This document shows positions 16,694 to 24,025 of a DNA stretch of 53,156 nt, one piece after another; position 1 is the first letter of the stretch, and every line of letters starts with the position of its first letter. This DNA comes from UBA2137 sp037968575. GTDB lineage: Bacteria > Pseudomonadota > Alphaproteobacteria > Micavibrionales > Micavibrionaceae. Where the stretch lies: positions 1-53,156 of the forward strand of contig JBBKVR010000093.1 in assembly GCA_037968575.1 (NCBI GenBank). Reading direction: 5' to 3'. Position numbers and translations under genes: made by a program. The notes under the pieces were generated by a model. The model worked only from the letters and a program-made list of their open reading frames with translations, was not told the DNA's origin and ran no database searches.

Positions 16694-17309
16694 TTTTACC
16701 TTAGAAGACCAACATGACGGTTTGGTCTGCGGACTTGATGAGGTTGGGCGCGGACCTTTGGCTGGGCCAGTCGTCGCGGCATGTGTGATTATTCCTGATG
16801 AGATCAAACACCTTAATTTTGTGTCTCAACTAAATGACAGCAAGAAAGTCTCTCCTAAAAAACGTGAGGCTCTTTTTGACGAAATTACATCTCATTGTTA
16901 TTACGGGATTTCTCAAGCAAGCGTGCATGAGATAGATGATATCAACATACTCCAAGCCTCATTGCTTGCGATGAAACGTGCTTACCTCTCTATGGGGCAA
17001 ACAGCAGTAATGGCATTGGTGGACGGAAATAAACTCCCAGCTCTTCCTTGTAAGGCGCAAGCTGTTGTTAAGGGTGACTCAATTTCTGCATCTATTGCCG
17101 CCGCCTCTATTTTGGCAAAGGTCACGCGTGACAGAATGATGCAGGAGTTAGGCGATATCTATCCAGGTTATGGTTGGGATGCAAATGCGGGCTATGGATC
17201 CAAAGCACATATGGAAGCTCTAGATTCAATTGGTATTACTCCTCACCACAGAACGACATTTGCACCAGTACGGGAACGACTCGAGATTCTTTTACTTGAG
17301 TCTGCATAA
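16686..17309 (+). CDS. rnhB: Ribonuclease HII
   Basis: A 207-residue type 2 RNase H that nicks RNA in RNA-DNA hybrids and starts removal of misincorporated ribonucleotides. The active-site aspartate-glutamate pair is D18-E19 in CGLDEVGRGPLAGPV; a further acidic residue lies in ALVDGNKLP and the family block AASILAKVTRDRMM follows. The terminal HHRTTFAPVRE segment is also typical. The ATG lies inside the 3' end of the symporter gene (8-base overlap). rnhB next to ccrM is common in alphaproteobacteria. Several GANTC sites lie within its 3' end and beyond it. Confidence 0.96.
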   Translation: MPDFTLEDQHDGLVCGLDEVGRGPLAGPVVAACVIIPDEIKHLNFVSQLNDSKKVSPKKREALFDEITSHCYYGISQASVHEIDDINILQASLLAMKRAYLSMGQTAVMALVDGNKLPALPCKAQAVVKGDSISASIAAASILAKVTRDRMMQELGDIYPGYGWDANAGYGSKAHMEALDSIGITPHHRTTFAPVRERLEILLLESA

Positions 17310-17402
17310 GACTCAAACCACAACATCTTGTGGCAACATACTGACTCCACACAAAAAAATGTATTTTTAGCTTGACGGCGAATCACCAATGATTCATGAT
17401 TC
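17223..17402 (+). promoter_or_regulatory. Dense GANTC cluster upstream of ccrM
   Basis: Eight GANTC pentamers, the target of CcrM methylation, lie at 17223, 17285, 17298, 17310, 17343, 17380, 17391 and 17398. By chance about 0.7 would be expected in 180 bases. Five fall between the rnhB stop and the ccrM start. A weak -35-like TTGACG is at 17372-17377, and the last two sites overlap where a -10 element would be. In Caulobacter ccrM is controlled through GANTC methylation; a similar feedback role is inferred here. Confidence 0.6.
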
Positions 17403-17430
17403 GTTGGGTGAGGAAATATTCGGGGGAAGC

Positions 17431-18573
17431 ATGTCCAATAAAAAAGATAAACAATCCACAATCAAACGTAATGTTATTTTAAACGGAGATTGCATTGAAA
17501 AGATGCGTGGGCTTCCAAAAGGTCAGGTTGATCTTATTTTTGCCGATCCTCCTTATAATTTACAGCTTAATGGCGATCTTCACCGTCCAGACAGTTCAAA
17601 GGTTGATGCTGTTGATGATGATTGGGATCAATTTGAAAGTTTCAAAGCTTATGATGACTTCACAAAGGAATGGCTAAGTGAGGCACGAGACCTTTTGACC
17701 GATGATGGCGCAATCTGGGTTATTGGCTCCTACCATAATATCTTTCGTATTGGCGCTATTTTGCAAGATTTAGGTTACTGGATTTTGAATGACGTTGTTT
17801 GGCGTAAATCAAATCCTATGCCTAATTTCAGAGGGCGTCGTTTCACGAACGCACACGAGACAATGATTTGGGCTTCCAAGTCCAAAGACAGTAAATACCG
17901 CTTTAACTATGAAGCTATGAAGGCCTTGAACGAAGATTTACAGATGCGCTCGGATTGGTACCTGCCATTATGTACGGGACATGAGCGCTTAAAGAATGAT
18001 GAGGGTGATAAATTACACCCAACACAGAAACCAGAGTCCCTGCTCTACCGCGTTATTCTCTCTTCTACCAAAACAGGTGATGTAGTCCTTGATCCATTCT
18101 TTGGAACAGGAACAACGGGTGCTGTTGCTAAACAACTTGGGCGTGATTATATCGGTCTTGAAGCTGATAAAACTTACGTCAAAGAAGCCAAAAAGCGTAT
18201 TGATGCTGTTTTACCGATTGATGAAGAAGAAATTCTAACTACGCCATCCAAGCGAGAAGCAAAGCGCATTCCATTTGGCTGGCTGGTTGAAAATGGAATG
18301 TTAGAGCCTGGTGCGGAACTTACTGACAGTAAGAACAAATTTACGGCTAGGGTCGGCGCCGACGGTCAGTTGATTGCCGCTGAAGGTAAAAACAAACACA
18401 GAGGTTCAATTCATAAGGTTGGAGCAACGCTTCAAAATGCCCCTTCATGTAATGGCTGGACATATTGGCATTACCATGAGAATGGACGCCGCTTTCCTAT
18501 TGATGTTTTACGTGAGAAAATGCGCGTGAATTTAGAAAAAGCTGAAATGCAATCAGGCGATAGTCTGAATTAA
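17431..18573 (+). CDS. ccrM: Cell-cycle DNA adenine methyltransferase CcrM (GANTC)
   Basis: A 380-residue N6-adenine methyltransferase of the beta class. The catalytic DPPY motif is at residues 39-42 (FADPPYNLQ), and the AdoMet-binding FFGTGTTGA lies later (about 220), giving the beta order. The C-terminal region from about residue 275 holds the extension specific to CcrM, ending with APSCNGWTYWHYHENGRRF, involved in GANTC recognition. The ATG at 17431 is preceded by a GGGGGAAG ribosome-binding site; an upstream in-frame ATG at 17389 lacks one. No restriction gene is adjacent, so it is an orphan regulatory methyltransferase coordinating replication and cell-cycle transcription. Its stop overlaps the convergent gene by 4 bases. 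Confidence 0.95.
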   Translation: MSNKKDKQSTIKRNVILNGDCIEKMRGLPKGQVDLIFADPPYNLQLNGDLHRPDSSKVDAVDDDWDQFESFKAYDDFTKEWLSEARDLLTDDGAIWVIGSYHNIFRIGAILQDLGYWILNDVVWRKSNPMPNFRGRRFTNAHETMIWASKSKDSKYRFNYEAMKALNEDLQMRSDWYLPLCTGHERLKNDEGDKLHPTQKPESLLYRVILSSTKTGDVVLDPFFGTGTTGAVAKQLGRDYIGLEADKTYVKEAKKRIDAVLPIDEEEILTTPSKREAKRIPFGWLVENGMLEPGAELTDSKNKFTARVGADGQLIAAEGKNKHRGSIHKVGATLQNAPSCNGWTYWHYHENGRRFPIDVLREKMRVNLEKAEMQSGDSLN

Positions 18574-19349
18574 TTATCCATTACCTTAATATATAGTGGA
18601 TATTTACGCTCTAAATCGGTGTAAACCTCAATCAAAGCTATTTTAGTTTTAAACTCTGATGTCTTAAAGCCATCAACACCATAATTAACTGTGTCCTTTA
18701 GATAGTTTAATACGTCCATATAAATAAATATGTACGCAGGACGGTTATTACCTAGAAAATTTTGTTCTTTCAGATACTCAAGGTAAAGCTTGGCCACATC
18801 TTCTTTTAAAGGCAAAAACTCGAACGTAAAAGGCTTGGTTAGGCTGGCAATTGCATTTAGCGGCGCAATTTCCGAGACATCAATGGGTGAAGGGAAAGCT
18901 TTTAAACATTTTTCAACCATGCCGGGTTGGTTATCTGATATACGCATACGTTTTACTTCACGATATTGGTAATCTTGATTTATTTTAAAACCTCCTCGCT
19001 CAAAATCATATTCACTGAGCTCAAGTGGCTGAACGAAATAAATCTTGTTTGAGAGACCTTTGCGGTACTTCTTTAGATGGTCTACGGTTGCTTCTCTAAT
19101 CTTTTTCCACTCAAAATCATTGGCGTAATGTTTCTTGGTCAAATCACACTCCTTGACCTTCAGATAATAATCGATGTGATTAACGTCACCCGTATTAAGG
19201 CGTGAGTTCTTCCAATAGAGATCAAGTAATGTTGGATAGGACGTTTTCTTATATTGCTGTCTGAGCTCATCAAGAGTGAGTTTTTCTTGAGCTGAAACAC
19301 CAGAGGCGAAAAGCAAAAGTACAATAAGAAATGAGAAAAAAGTTTTCAT
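18570..19349 (-). CDS. Hypothetical secreted protein, 259 aa
   Basis: I cannot name the family. A clear Sec signal peptide (MKTFFSFLIVLLLFASGVSA, cleavage before QE) predicts a periplasmic product without lipobox. The mature part is Lys/Tyr-rich, with repeated aromatic pairs such as KYRKGLSNKIYFVQ and YREVKRMRI and two cysteines (in KECDLTK and EKCLKAF) that could form a disulfide. No catalytic motif is visible. It starts 1 base after... mutY ends upstream on the same strand: mutY stop at 19351 and this ATG at 19349 are separated by a single base, implying co-transcription with mutY. Its stop shares TTAA with the ccrM stop. Confidence 0.75.
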   Translation of the reverse strand: MKTFFSFLIVLLLFASGVSAQEKLTLDELRQQYKKTSYPTLLDLYWKNSRLNTGDVNHIDYYLKVKECDLTKKHYANDFEWKKIREATVDHLKKYRKGLSNKIYFVQPLELSEYDFERGGFKINQDYQYREVKRMRISDNQPGMVEKCLKAFPSPIDVSEIAPLNAIASLTKPFTFEFLPLKEDVAKLYLEYLKEQNFLGNNRPAYIFIYMDVLNYLKDTVNYGVDGFKTSEFKTKIALIEVYTDLERKYPLYIKVMDN

Positions 19350-19350
19350 T

Positions 19351-20421
19351 TTAATATTCTACCATGCGCAGGACTTTTCTGAAAAGAGTTGGAAGTTCTA
19401 AAACATCAAGTTGCCTAATATCTTTCCAATATAAATCTCTGTCATCTTTTATTTGAAATTTAGCTGAGACGATATCTAACTGAATAATTGTAGGTGTTAA
19501 GCTTAATGAGAAATGCGTAAAAATATGTTTTACAAAAAATAATGTTTTTATATCACCTTTTAGTTGCCCCATAAGTGGCTCAGGAGTTGGGTCTTTTGCT
19601 TCAAGCCATTCAGATGTAGGCAACCCAATCATTCCTGACAGCATTCCCTTCTCTACCCGTCTTTCTAGTAGAATTTTGTGGTCCTTACTTATAATAACCG
19701 AAACATTGCCAACCTTATGAGGTAGAGGTACTTTCTTTTTGCGTTTAGGGAGATCATTTGTAATTCCTTGCTGAAAGGCATCACAATTTTTAGAAACAGG
19801 ACACGAATAACATAGTGGTGATTTTGGGCGACAAATTATTGCCCCCAAATCCATAAGAGCCTGTGCATAATCAGAGTGTAGCCCCTCATGTTTATTAATA
19901 AATTTTCCTGCCATCTTTTTCGCTTTAACTTTTCCGTCTGGGAAAGGCGTCTTAATGGCAAATAGGCGCGCCATGATGCGTTCCACATTCCCATCTACAA
20001 CGTTTGCAGGTTTATTATAAGCAATCGCCTGTATAGCGTTTGCTGTGTATGACCCAATTCCTGGCAATGAAAGAAGTGCTTTTTCATCTTCAGGGAATTG
20101 CCCATTATAATCATTGGCAATAACTTGAGCACACTTATGTAAGTTTCTCGCTCGTGAATAATAACCGAGCCCAGCCCACATATCCGTCACTTCTGATTGT
20201 TGTGCTTTTGCCAGTTTCTCAACAGTTGGCCATCTATCCATAAATTTTAGATAATATGGAACAACAGCCTGCACTGTTGTTTGTTGTAGCATGACTTCAG
20301 AGAGCCATACATTATAAGGGTTTTGAGTTTTTGTGCCTGTTATTCGCCAAGGTAAATCGCGACCATGCCTGTCATACCAAGCCAGCAAATCTATTCGGAA
20401 TAGTAAGGGGTCTTTTTTCAT
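19351..20421 (-). CDS. mutY: A/G-specific adenine glycosylase MutY
   Basis: A 356-residue base-excision enzyme that removes adenine mispaired with 8-oxoguanine. Catalytic residues E42 (SEVMLQQTTV) and D143 (VVDGNVERI) are present, with the helix-hairpin-helix LSLPGIGSYTANAI between them. The [4Fe-4S] cluster ligands are C197, C204, C207 and C213, in the expected C-x6-C-x2-C-x5-C spacing. The C-terminal NUDIX-like domain (about 230-356) recognises 8-oxoG and contains HIFTHFSL. mutY is divergent from dciA, with 39 bases between the start codons, an arrangement conserved in alphaproteobacteria. Confidence 0.96.
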   Translation of the reverse strand: MKKDPLLFRIDLLAWYDRHGRDLPWRITGTKTQNPYNVWLSEVMLQQTTVQAVVPYYLKFMDRWPTVEKLAKAQQSEVTDMWAGLGYYSRARNLHKCAQVIANDYNGQFPEDEKALLSLPGIGSYTANAIQAIAYNKPANVVDGNVERIMARLFAIKTPFPDGKVKAKKMAGKFINKHEGLHSDYAQALMDLGAIICRPKSPLCYSCPVSKNCDAFQQGITNDLPKRKKKVPLPHKVGNVSVIISKDHKILLERRVEKGMLSGMIGLPTSEWLEAKDPTPEPLMGQLKGDIKTLFFVKHIFTHFSLSLTPTIIQLDIVSAKFQIKDDRDLYWKDIRQLDVLELPTLFRKVLRMVEY

Positions 20422-20460
20422 CTACTGACAAACTACCTGAAAAGTTTTAAGCTTCAAGCC

Positions 20461-20937
20461 ATGGGCGGATTAAAACCTCTATCTCACGGCGTTAAAAAGG
20501 TAAGCGGCAAGACTTTTGAGAAAAAGTTTGTTGCCCTTGGACGTGTTTTGGATAATTGGCCAGCTATAGTTGGGCAGGAGTTGGCAGGAAAAGCTCAGCC
20601 CTCCAAAATTAAAATGAGAAAGAAAAAATCCGAATATTTTAGAACGCTTGTTATTGATGTCCCCACTTCTGCTGCGACGCTTATTCATTACCAAAAAGGT
20701 TTGATTATGGAGCGCATGAGTAGGCTACTAGGTCATGACTACATTCACGACATAGAATGTATATCTACGGGAAAAGCAAATGATAGAGAAAGGGCCGCCC
20801 AAGAGAAAAAGAAAGATATGCCTCTGACAGCAGAAAAAGAAAGCTATCTTGAGGACTCAATTAAAGATATAGAGGACGAAGAATTAAAGTCTCGCTTGAA
20901 TGCCTTCGGAAAATCTGTATTAAAGAAGCCTGAATAA
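20461..20937 (+). CDS. dciA: DciA-like (DUF721) replicative helicase loader
   Basis: A 158-residue protein whose first 95 residues form the DUF721 domain (LGRVLDNWPAIVGQELAGKAQPSKI then DVPTSAATLIHYQKGLIMER). Shorter quoted segments match DciA, the ancestral bacterial factor that helps load the DnaB helicase. The C-terminal third is acidic, lysine-rich and probably disordered, in line with other DciA proteins. Its ATG sits 39 bases from that of divergent mutY, and the run continues towards dsbA and smc. Function is inferred from the family; other names for the same region are simply DUF721. Confidence 0.85.
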   Translation: MGGLKPLSHGVKKVSGKTFEKKFVALGRVLDNWPAIVGQELAGKAQPSKIKMRKKKSEYFRTLVIDVPTSAATLIHYQKGLIMERMSRLLGHDYIHDIECISTGKANDRERAAQEKKKDMPLTAEKESYLEDSIKDIEDEELKSRLNAFGKSVLKKPE

Positions 20938-20968
20938 TTAAATTCACGAATTAAGGACGACTGCCCTG

Positions 20969-21535
20969 ATGAAAGTAAATGCCAACACATTAAAGCCTGG
21001 GAACATCCTTGAGCATGAAGGTCGCCTTTTTCGCTATATCAGTGGAGATATTTCACAACCTGGCAAAGGTGGTTCTTTCGTGAATGTTGTTATGCGTGAC
21101 ATTGAGACAGGCAGTAAAAACAACGTGCGTTTTCGTACACAAGAGTCAGTTGAAAAAGTTCGCCTTGATCAAGATAATTACCAATATTTATTTCAAGATG
21201 ACGACAATGTGACTTTGATGCATCTTGAAACTTATGAGCAAATTGCAGTGCCTCATGAAACATTTGGCGAAGCTGTAAGGTTTCTTCAAGATGGTATGCA
21301 GGTTGAAATTGAAAGCTATGAAGGCAAAGCCTTAAGTGGGGCTCTACCCGATACAGCAAAATTCGAAATAACCGAAGCCGACCCAGTGGTCAAAGGTCAG
21401 ACAGCAACAACATCATTTAAACCGGCTATTTTAGATAATGGGGTGAAAGTCATGGTGCCACCACATATTGATGCAGGAACACGTATTGTTATTAAGACAG
21501 AAGATGGTTCATACGTTGAGAAGGCAAAAGACTGA
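20969..21535 (+). CDS. efp: Elongation factor P
   Basis: A 188-residue translation factor that relieves ribosome stalling at polyproline. Three beta domains are recognisable: KOW-like N-terminus (MKVNANTLKPGNILEHEGR), middle domain and the C-terminal VMVPPHIDAGTRIVI block. The modification site is K33 in SQPGKGGSF, so lysylation by EpmA or another modification is possible; the modifying enzymes are not in this window. A good AAGGACGA ribosome-binding site precedes the ATG. Its stop codon overlaps the suhB ATG by one base (TGATG). The usual alphaproteobacterial pairing of efp with an inositol monophosphatase is seen here. Confidence 0.97.
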   Translation: MKVNANTLKPGNILEHEGRLFRYISGDISQPGKGGSFVNVVMRDIETGSKNNVRFRTQESVEKVRLDQDNYQYLFQDDDNVTLMHLETYEQIAVPHETFGEAVRFLQDGMQVEIESYEGKALSGALPDTAKFEITEADPVVKGQTATTSFKPAILDNGVKVMVPPHIDAGTRIVIKTEDGSYVEKAKD

Positions 21536-22332
21536 TGGCTTCTTTACGCTCCCCAGATCTCAATGTGATGATAAAAGCTGCCGAAAAGGCCTCCAGAAGC
21601 CTTATCCGTGATTTTGGAGAGGTTGAACAGCTTCAAGTTTCTAAAAAAGGCCCAGCTGATTTCGTGTCTGCTGCAGATAGGCGTGCAGAGAAAATAATCT
21701 TTGAAGAACTTCAATATGCACGCCCTAAATACTCTTTCTTAATGGAAGAAAGTGGAGCTGTTGAAGGCGAGGACAAAAATAACATCTTTATTATTGACCC
21801 TTTGGACGGCACAACCAACTTTCTAAACGGTATTCCGCAATGGTGTATTTCTATTGCCTTGTCACGCAATGGCGAAATTGTATCTGGCCTTGTTTACGAC
21901 CCAATTAAAGATGAAATGTTTATGGCTGAAAAGGGACAGGGCGCTTTTATGCGTAACAAGCGATTGCGTGTTTCTGGGAAGTCTAAAACCGACGGAGCAG
22001 TTGTTGGTGGCGGTTCTCCTGTTAAGGCACACGGGTTCCACGAAGACTTCATGAAAGAATTCAATAGATTGCTTGCTCACGACATTACATTCAGACGTAT
22101 GGGCGCTGCTGCTCTTGATTTGGCGTATGTAGCAGCAGGTCGTTATGATGGATATTGGGAACGCGGTCTTGCACCATGGGATGTAGCAGCAGGTGCTTTG
22201 CTTGTTAAAGAGGCAGGTGGCGTTATAAAATCATTTAATAAGGATAATGCTGACCCCATTTATTCAAAAGCTATTATAGCCTCAAACTCCAATCTTCAAA
22301 CTACACTTGAAAAAATACTATTAAGTGACTGA
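21535..22332 (+). CDS. suhB: Inositol-1-monophosphatase family protein
   Basis: A 265-residue Mg-dependent phosphatase of the IMPase/SuhB family. Metal-binding motifs are FLMEESGAVEG (glutamate), IIDPLDGTTNFLNGI (two aspartates) and GLAPWDVAAGALLVKEAGG (C-terminal aspartate). The gene is translationally coupled to efp by a one-base overlap. SuhB in E. coli also acts in rRNA antitermination, and coupling to a translation factor fits either role. The substrate may be inositol phosphate or another sugar phosphate. Confidence 0.94.
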   Translation: MASLRSPDLNVMIKAAEKASRSLIRDFGEVEQLQVSKKGPADFVSAADRRAEKIIFEELQYARPKYSFLMEESGAVEGEDKNNIFIIDPLDGTTNFLNGIPQWCISIALSRNGEIVSGLVYDPIKDEMFMAEKGQGAFMRNKRLRVSGKSKTDGAVVGGGSPVKAHGFHEDFMKEFNRLLAHDITFRRMGAAALDLAYVAAGRYDGYWERGLAPWDVAAGALLVKEAGGVIKSFNKDNADPIYSKAIIASNSNLQTTLEKILLSD

Positions 22333-23008
22333 TTTATATAAATATATAGTTATTTTATTATTTGTAAGTTTTCCTGTTTCAGCACAGGAATACAGACCCC
22401 CTTCCCTTGATTTTGATGCCCCAACAGTAGTTGAAGAACCTGCACGCTCACCATATAAGCCACTTCCTGCTGAGGAAGTAGAAAAAGGGTCCGAGCCTGT
22501 AAAAGTTGTACCAAAGGTAGAATTACCTCCTAAGAAAGTAGAAACTGTTCCTGTCGAAATCAAACAAGAGCCAAAGCCTGCCTCTAAACCAGTTGTTAAA
22601 AAAGCCGAGACCAAAAAGGTTGTTAAGCCTCAAAAGGTTGATGCTGTTCCCTTAAAAGAAATAAAGCCTTCTAATACAAGTTCTTCCAAAGATATTTCCT
22701 TGGTTTTAACATACGAAGAGAATGCTGCTGGACTTACACAAGTTCAACAGACGCGTTTAAAGGCAAGTCTTGATGGCTTTAAGGCCAAGGGTCAATTTCA
22801 TATCCACGCCTATGCTAATACATCCGATACCGAGAATGTTGGTTTTGCAAGAAGCCTTTCTCTGTCACGAGCACTTACAGTTAGAGAGTGGTTTATCAAT
22901 AATGGGGTAAAGGCTGAAGACATGACAATACGCGCACTAGGACAGGCACGTTTAGGCAGTGATTCACTGGCAAATTCGGTTGAAATTTTTACAGGTTCTA
23001 AATCTTAA
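22325..23008 (+). CDS. OmpA-like periplasmic protein with Pro/Lys-rich linker
   Basis: A 227-residue exported protein. It starts with GTG at 22325, inside suhB (8-base overlap); this start is chosen because it yields a good signal peptide (residues 1-20, ending FPVSA before QE). Residues about 25-120 are rich in Pro, Lys, Val and Glu and resemble a periplasm-spanning spacer. The C-terminal 100 residues look like an OmpA/MotB peptidoglycan-binding domain: ENVGFARSLSLSRALTVREW corresponds to the peptidoglycan-binding helix, followed by MTIRALGQARL. No beta-barrel or membrane anchor is seen. Its role is probably wall attachment but is not established. Confidence 0.78.
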   Translation: MTDLYKYIVILLFVSFPVSAQEYRPPSLDFDAPTVVEEPARSPYKPLPAEEVEKGSEPVKVVPKVELPPKKVETVPVEIKQEPKPASKPVVKKAETKKVVKPQKVDAVPLKEIKPSNTSSSKDISLVLTYEENAAGLTQVQQTRLKASLDGFKAKGQFHIHAYANTSDTENVGFARSLSLSRALTVREWFINNGVKAEDMTIRALGQARLGSDSLANSVEIFTGSKS

Positions 23009-23146
23009 AAATCTTCCGTTTTTCTCATGTGTGGATAAAAAGCACGTGACATTTTAAAACTATTGCCTATATCTGTCTCTATAAGGCAGAATACAGCCAT
23101 TCACAGCTATACGAGAACATAAAAATTCAAAGGAAAGGTCCAAATC

Positions 23147-23995
23147 ATGGCGGACAACAAAAAAGCTTCCTCAGTGATTATTCCTCTAATCATTATCCTG
23201 ATTGTCGGAGGCGTACTTTATTACCTGTATGACAAGTCACAAAATACAGATTCTCCAAATGAAGTGATGATGACATCATCAGAACCTGAAATCATTGGAG
23301 ATGACGGTATGATGGATGATACAACGATGTCAGAAACAGAAGAAGACACTGATTTAGTGAGAGACACAGAAGTTATTACCTTTAGCGAAGATCCTGAAAC
23401 TGAACCAGTGAGCGACAACCCTATTCATCTAGACGGGCGTGACAGCGAAAACTTGCTAATGGCTGATGGCTCTCTTGAAGATCGCACAGTTGGTGATGCA
23501 ACAGCGCCTATCAAGGTTATTGAGTATAGCTCTTTAACATGCAGTCACTGCGCCGCTTTCCATACGGACACATATCCAAAAATCAAAGAGAACTACATTG
23601 ATACTGGTAAAGTTGAAATGACTTTCCGTGAGTTTCCTTTGAATAAACCTGCGCTTGAAGCGAGCCAGATACTTCGTTGTATGCCTGAAGATAAATATTT
23701 GAGTTTTCAAGAGCTACTTTTTGAAACGCAAGAACAATGGGCTTTTGGTGATAACTATATGGCTAGCCTAAAGCAAAATGCCAAACTTGCTGGTATGAGC
23801 GAAGAAGAGTTTGATGCATGTCTTCAAAACAAAGAATTGCAAGAGGCTCTGACACAACGTGTTCAAGAAGGTTCTAAGAAATGGGACATCAAATCTACAC
23901 CGACTTTCGTCGTCAATAATGGCGATAAAATTCTGGTCGGTAGTCAGCCTTACGAGGCATTTGAAAAAGCTTTTAATTCACTATTAGGCGAGTAG
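23147..23995 (+). CDS. Membrane-anchored DsbA-like thioredoxin-fold protein
   Basis: A 282-residue protein with an N-terminal membrane segment (residues 9-27), a strongly acidic linker (about 40-95) and a C-terminal DsbA-like thioredoxin domain. The redox motif is C132-S-H-C135 in LTCSHCAAFH, and the cis-proline region is STPTFVVNN. Further cysteines are in ILRCMPED and FDACLQNK. In alphaproteobacteria a DsbA-type protein commonly stands directly upstream of smc, as here (30 bases). It likely catalyses or isomerises periplasmic disulfides, but oxidase versus reductase activity cannot be told. The leader of 138 bases before the ATG has a good AAAGG ribosome-binding site. Confidence 0.9.
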   Translation: MADNKKASSVIIPLIIILIVGGVLYYLYDKSQNTDSPNEVMMTSSEPEIIGDDGMMDDTTMSETEEDTDLVRDTEVITFSEDPETEPVSDNPIHLDGRDSENLLMADGSLEDRTVGDATAPIKVIEYSSLTCSHCAAFHTDTYPKIKENYIDTGKVEMTFREFPLNKPALEASQILRCMPEDKYLSFQELLFETQEQWAFGDNYMASLKQNAKLAGMSEEEFDACLQNKELQEALTQRVQEGSKKWDIKSTPTFVVNNGDKILVGSQPYEAFEKAFNSLLGE

Positions 23996-24025
23996 CCCAC
24001 TGAAGTAACCGCCAGAAAAACTCGA

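Noticed and set aside
17431..18573. CcrM as part of a restriction-modification system
   Set aside because: No endonuclease gene nearby and the C-terminal extension is that of the orphan cell-cycle enzyme.
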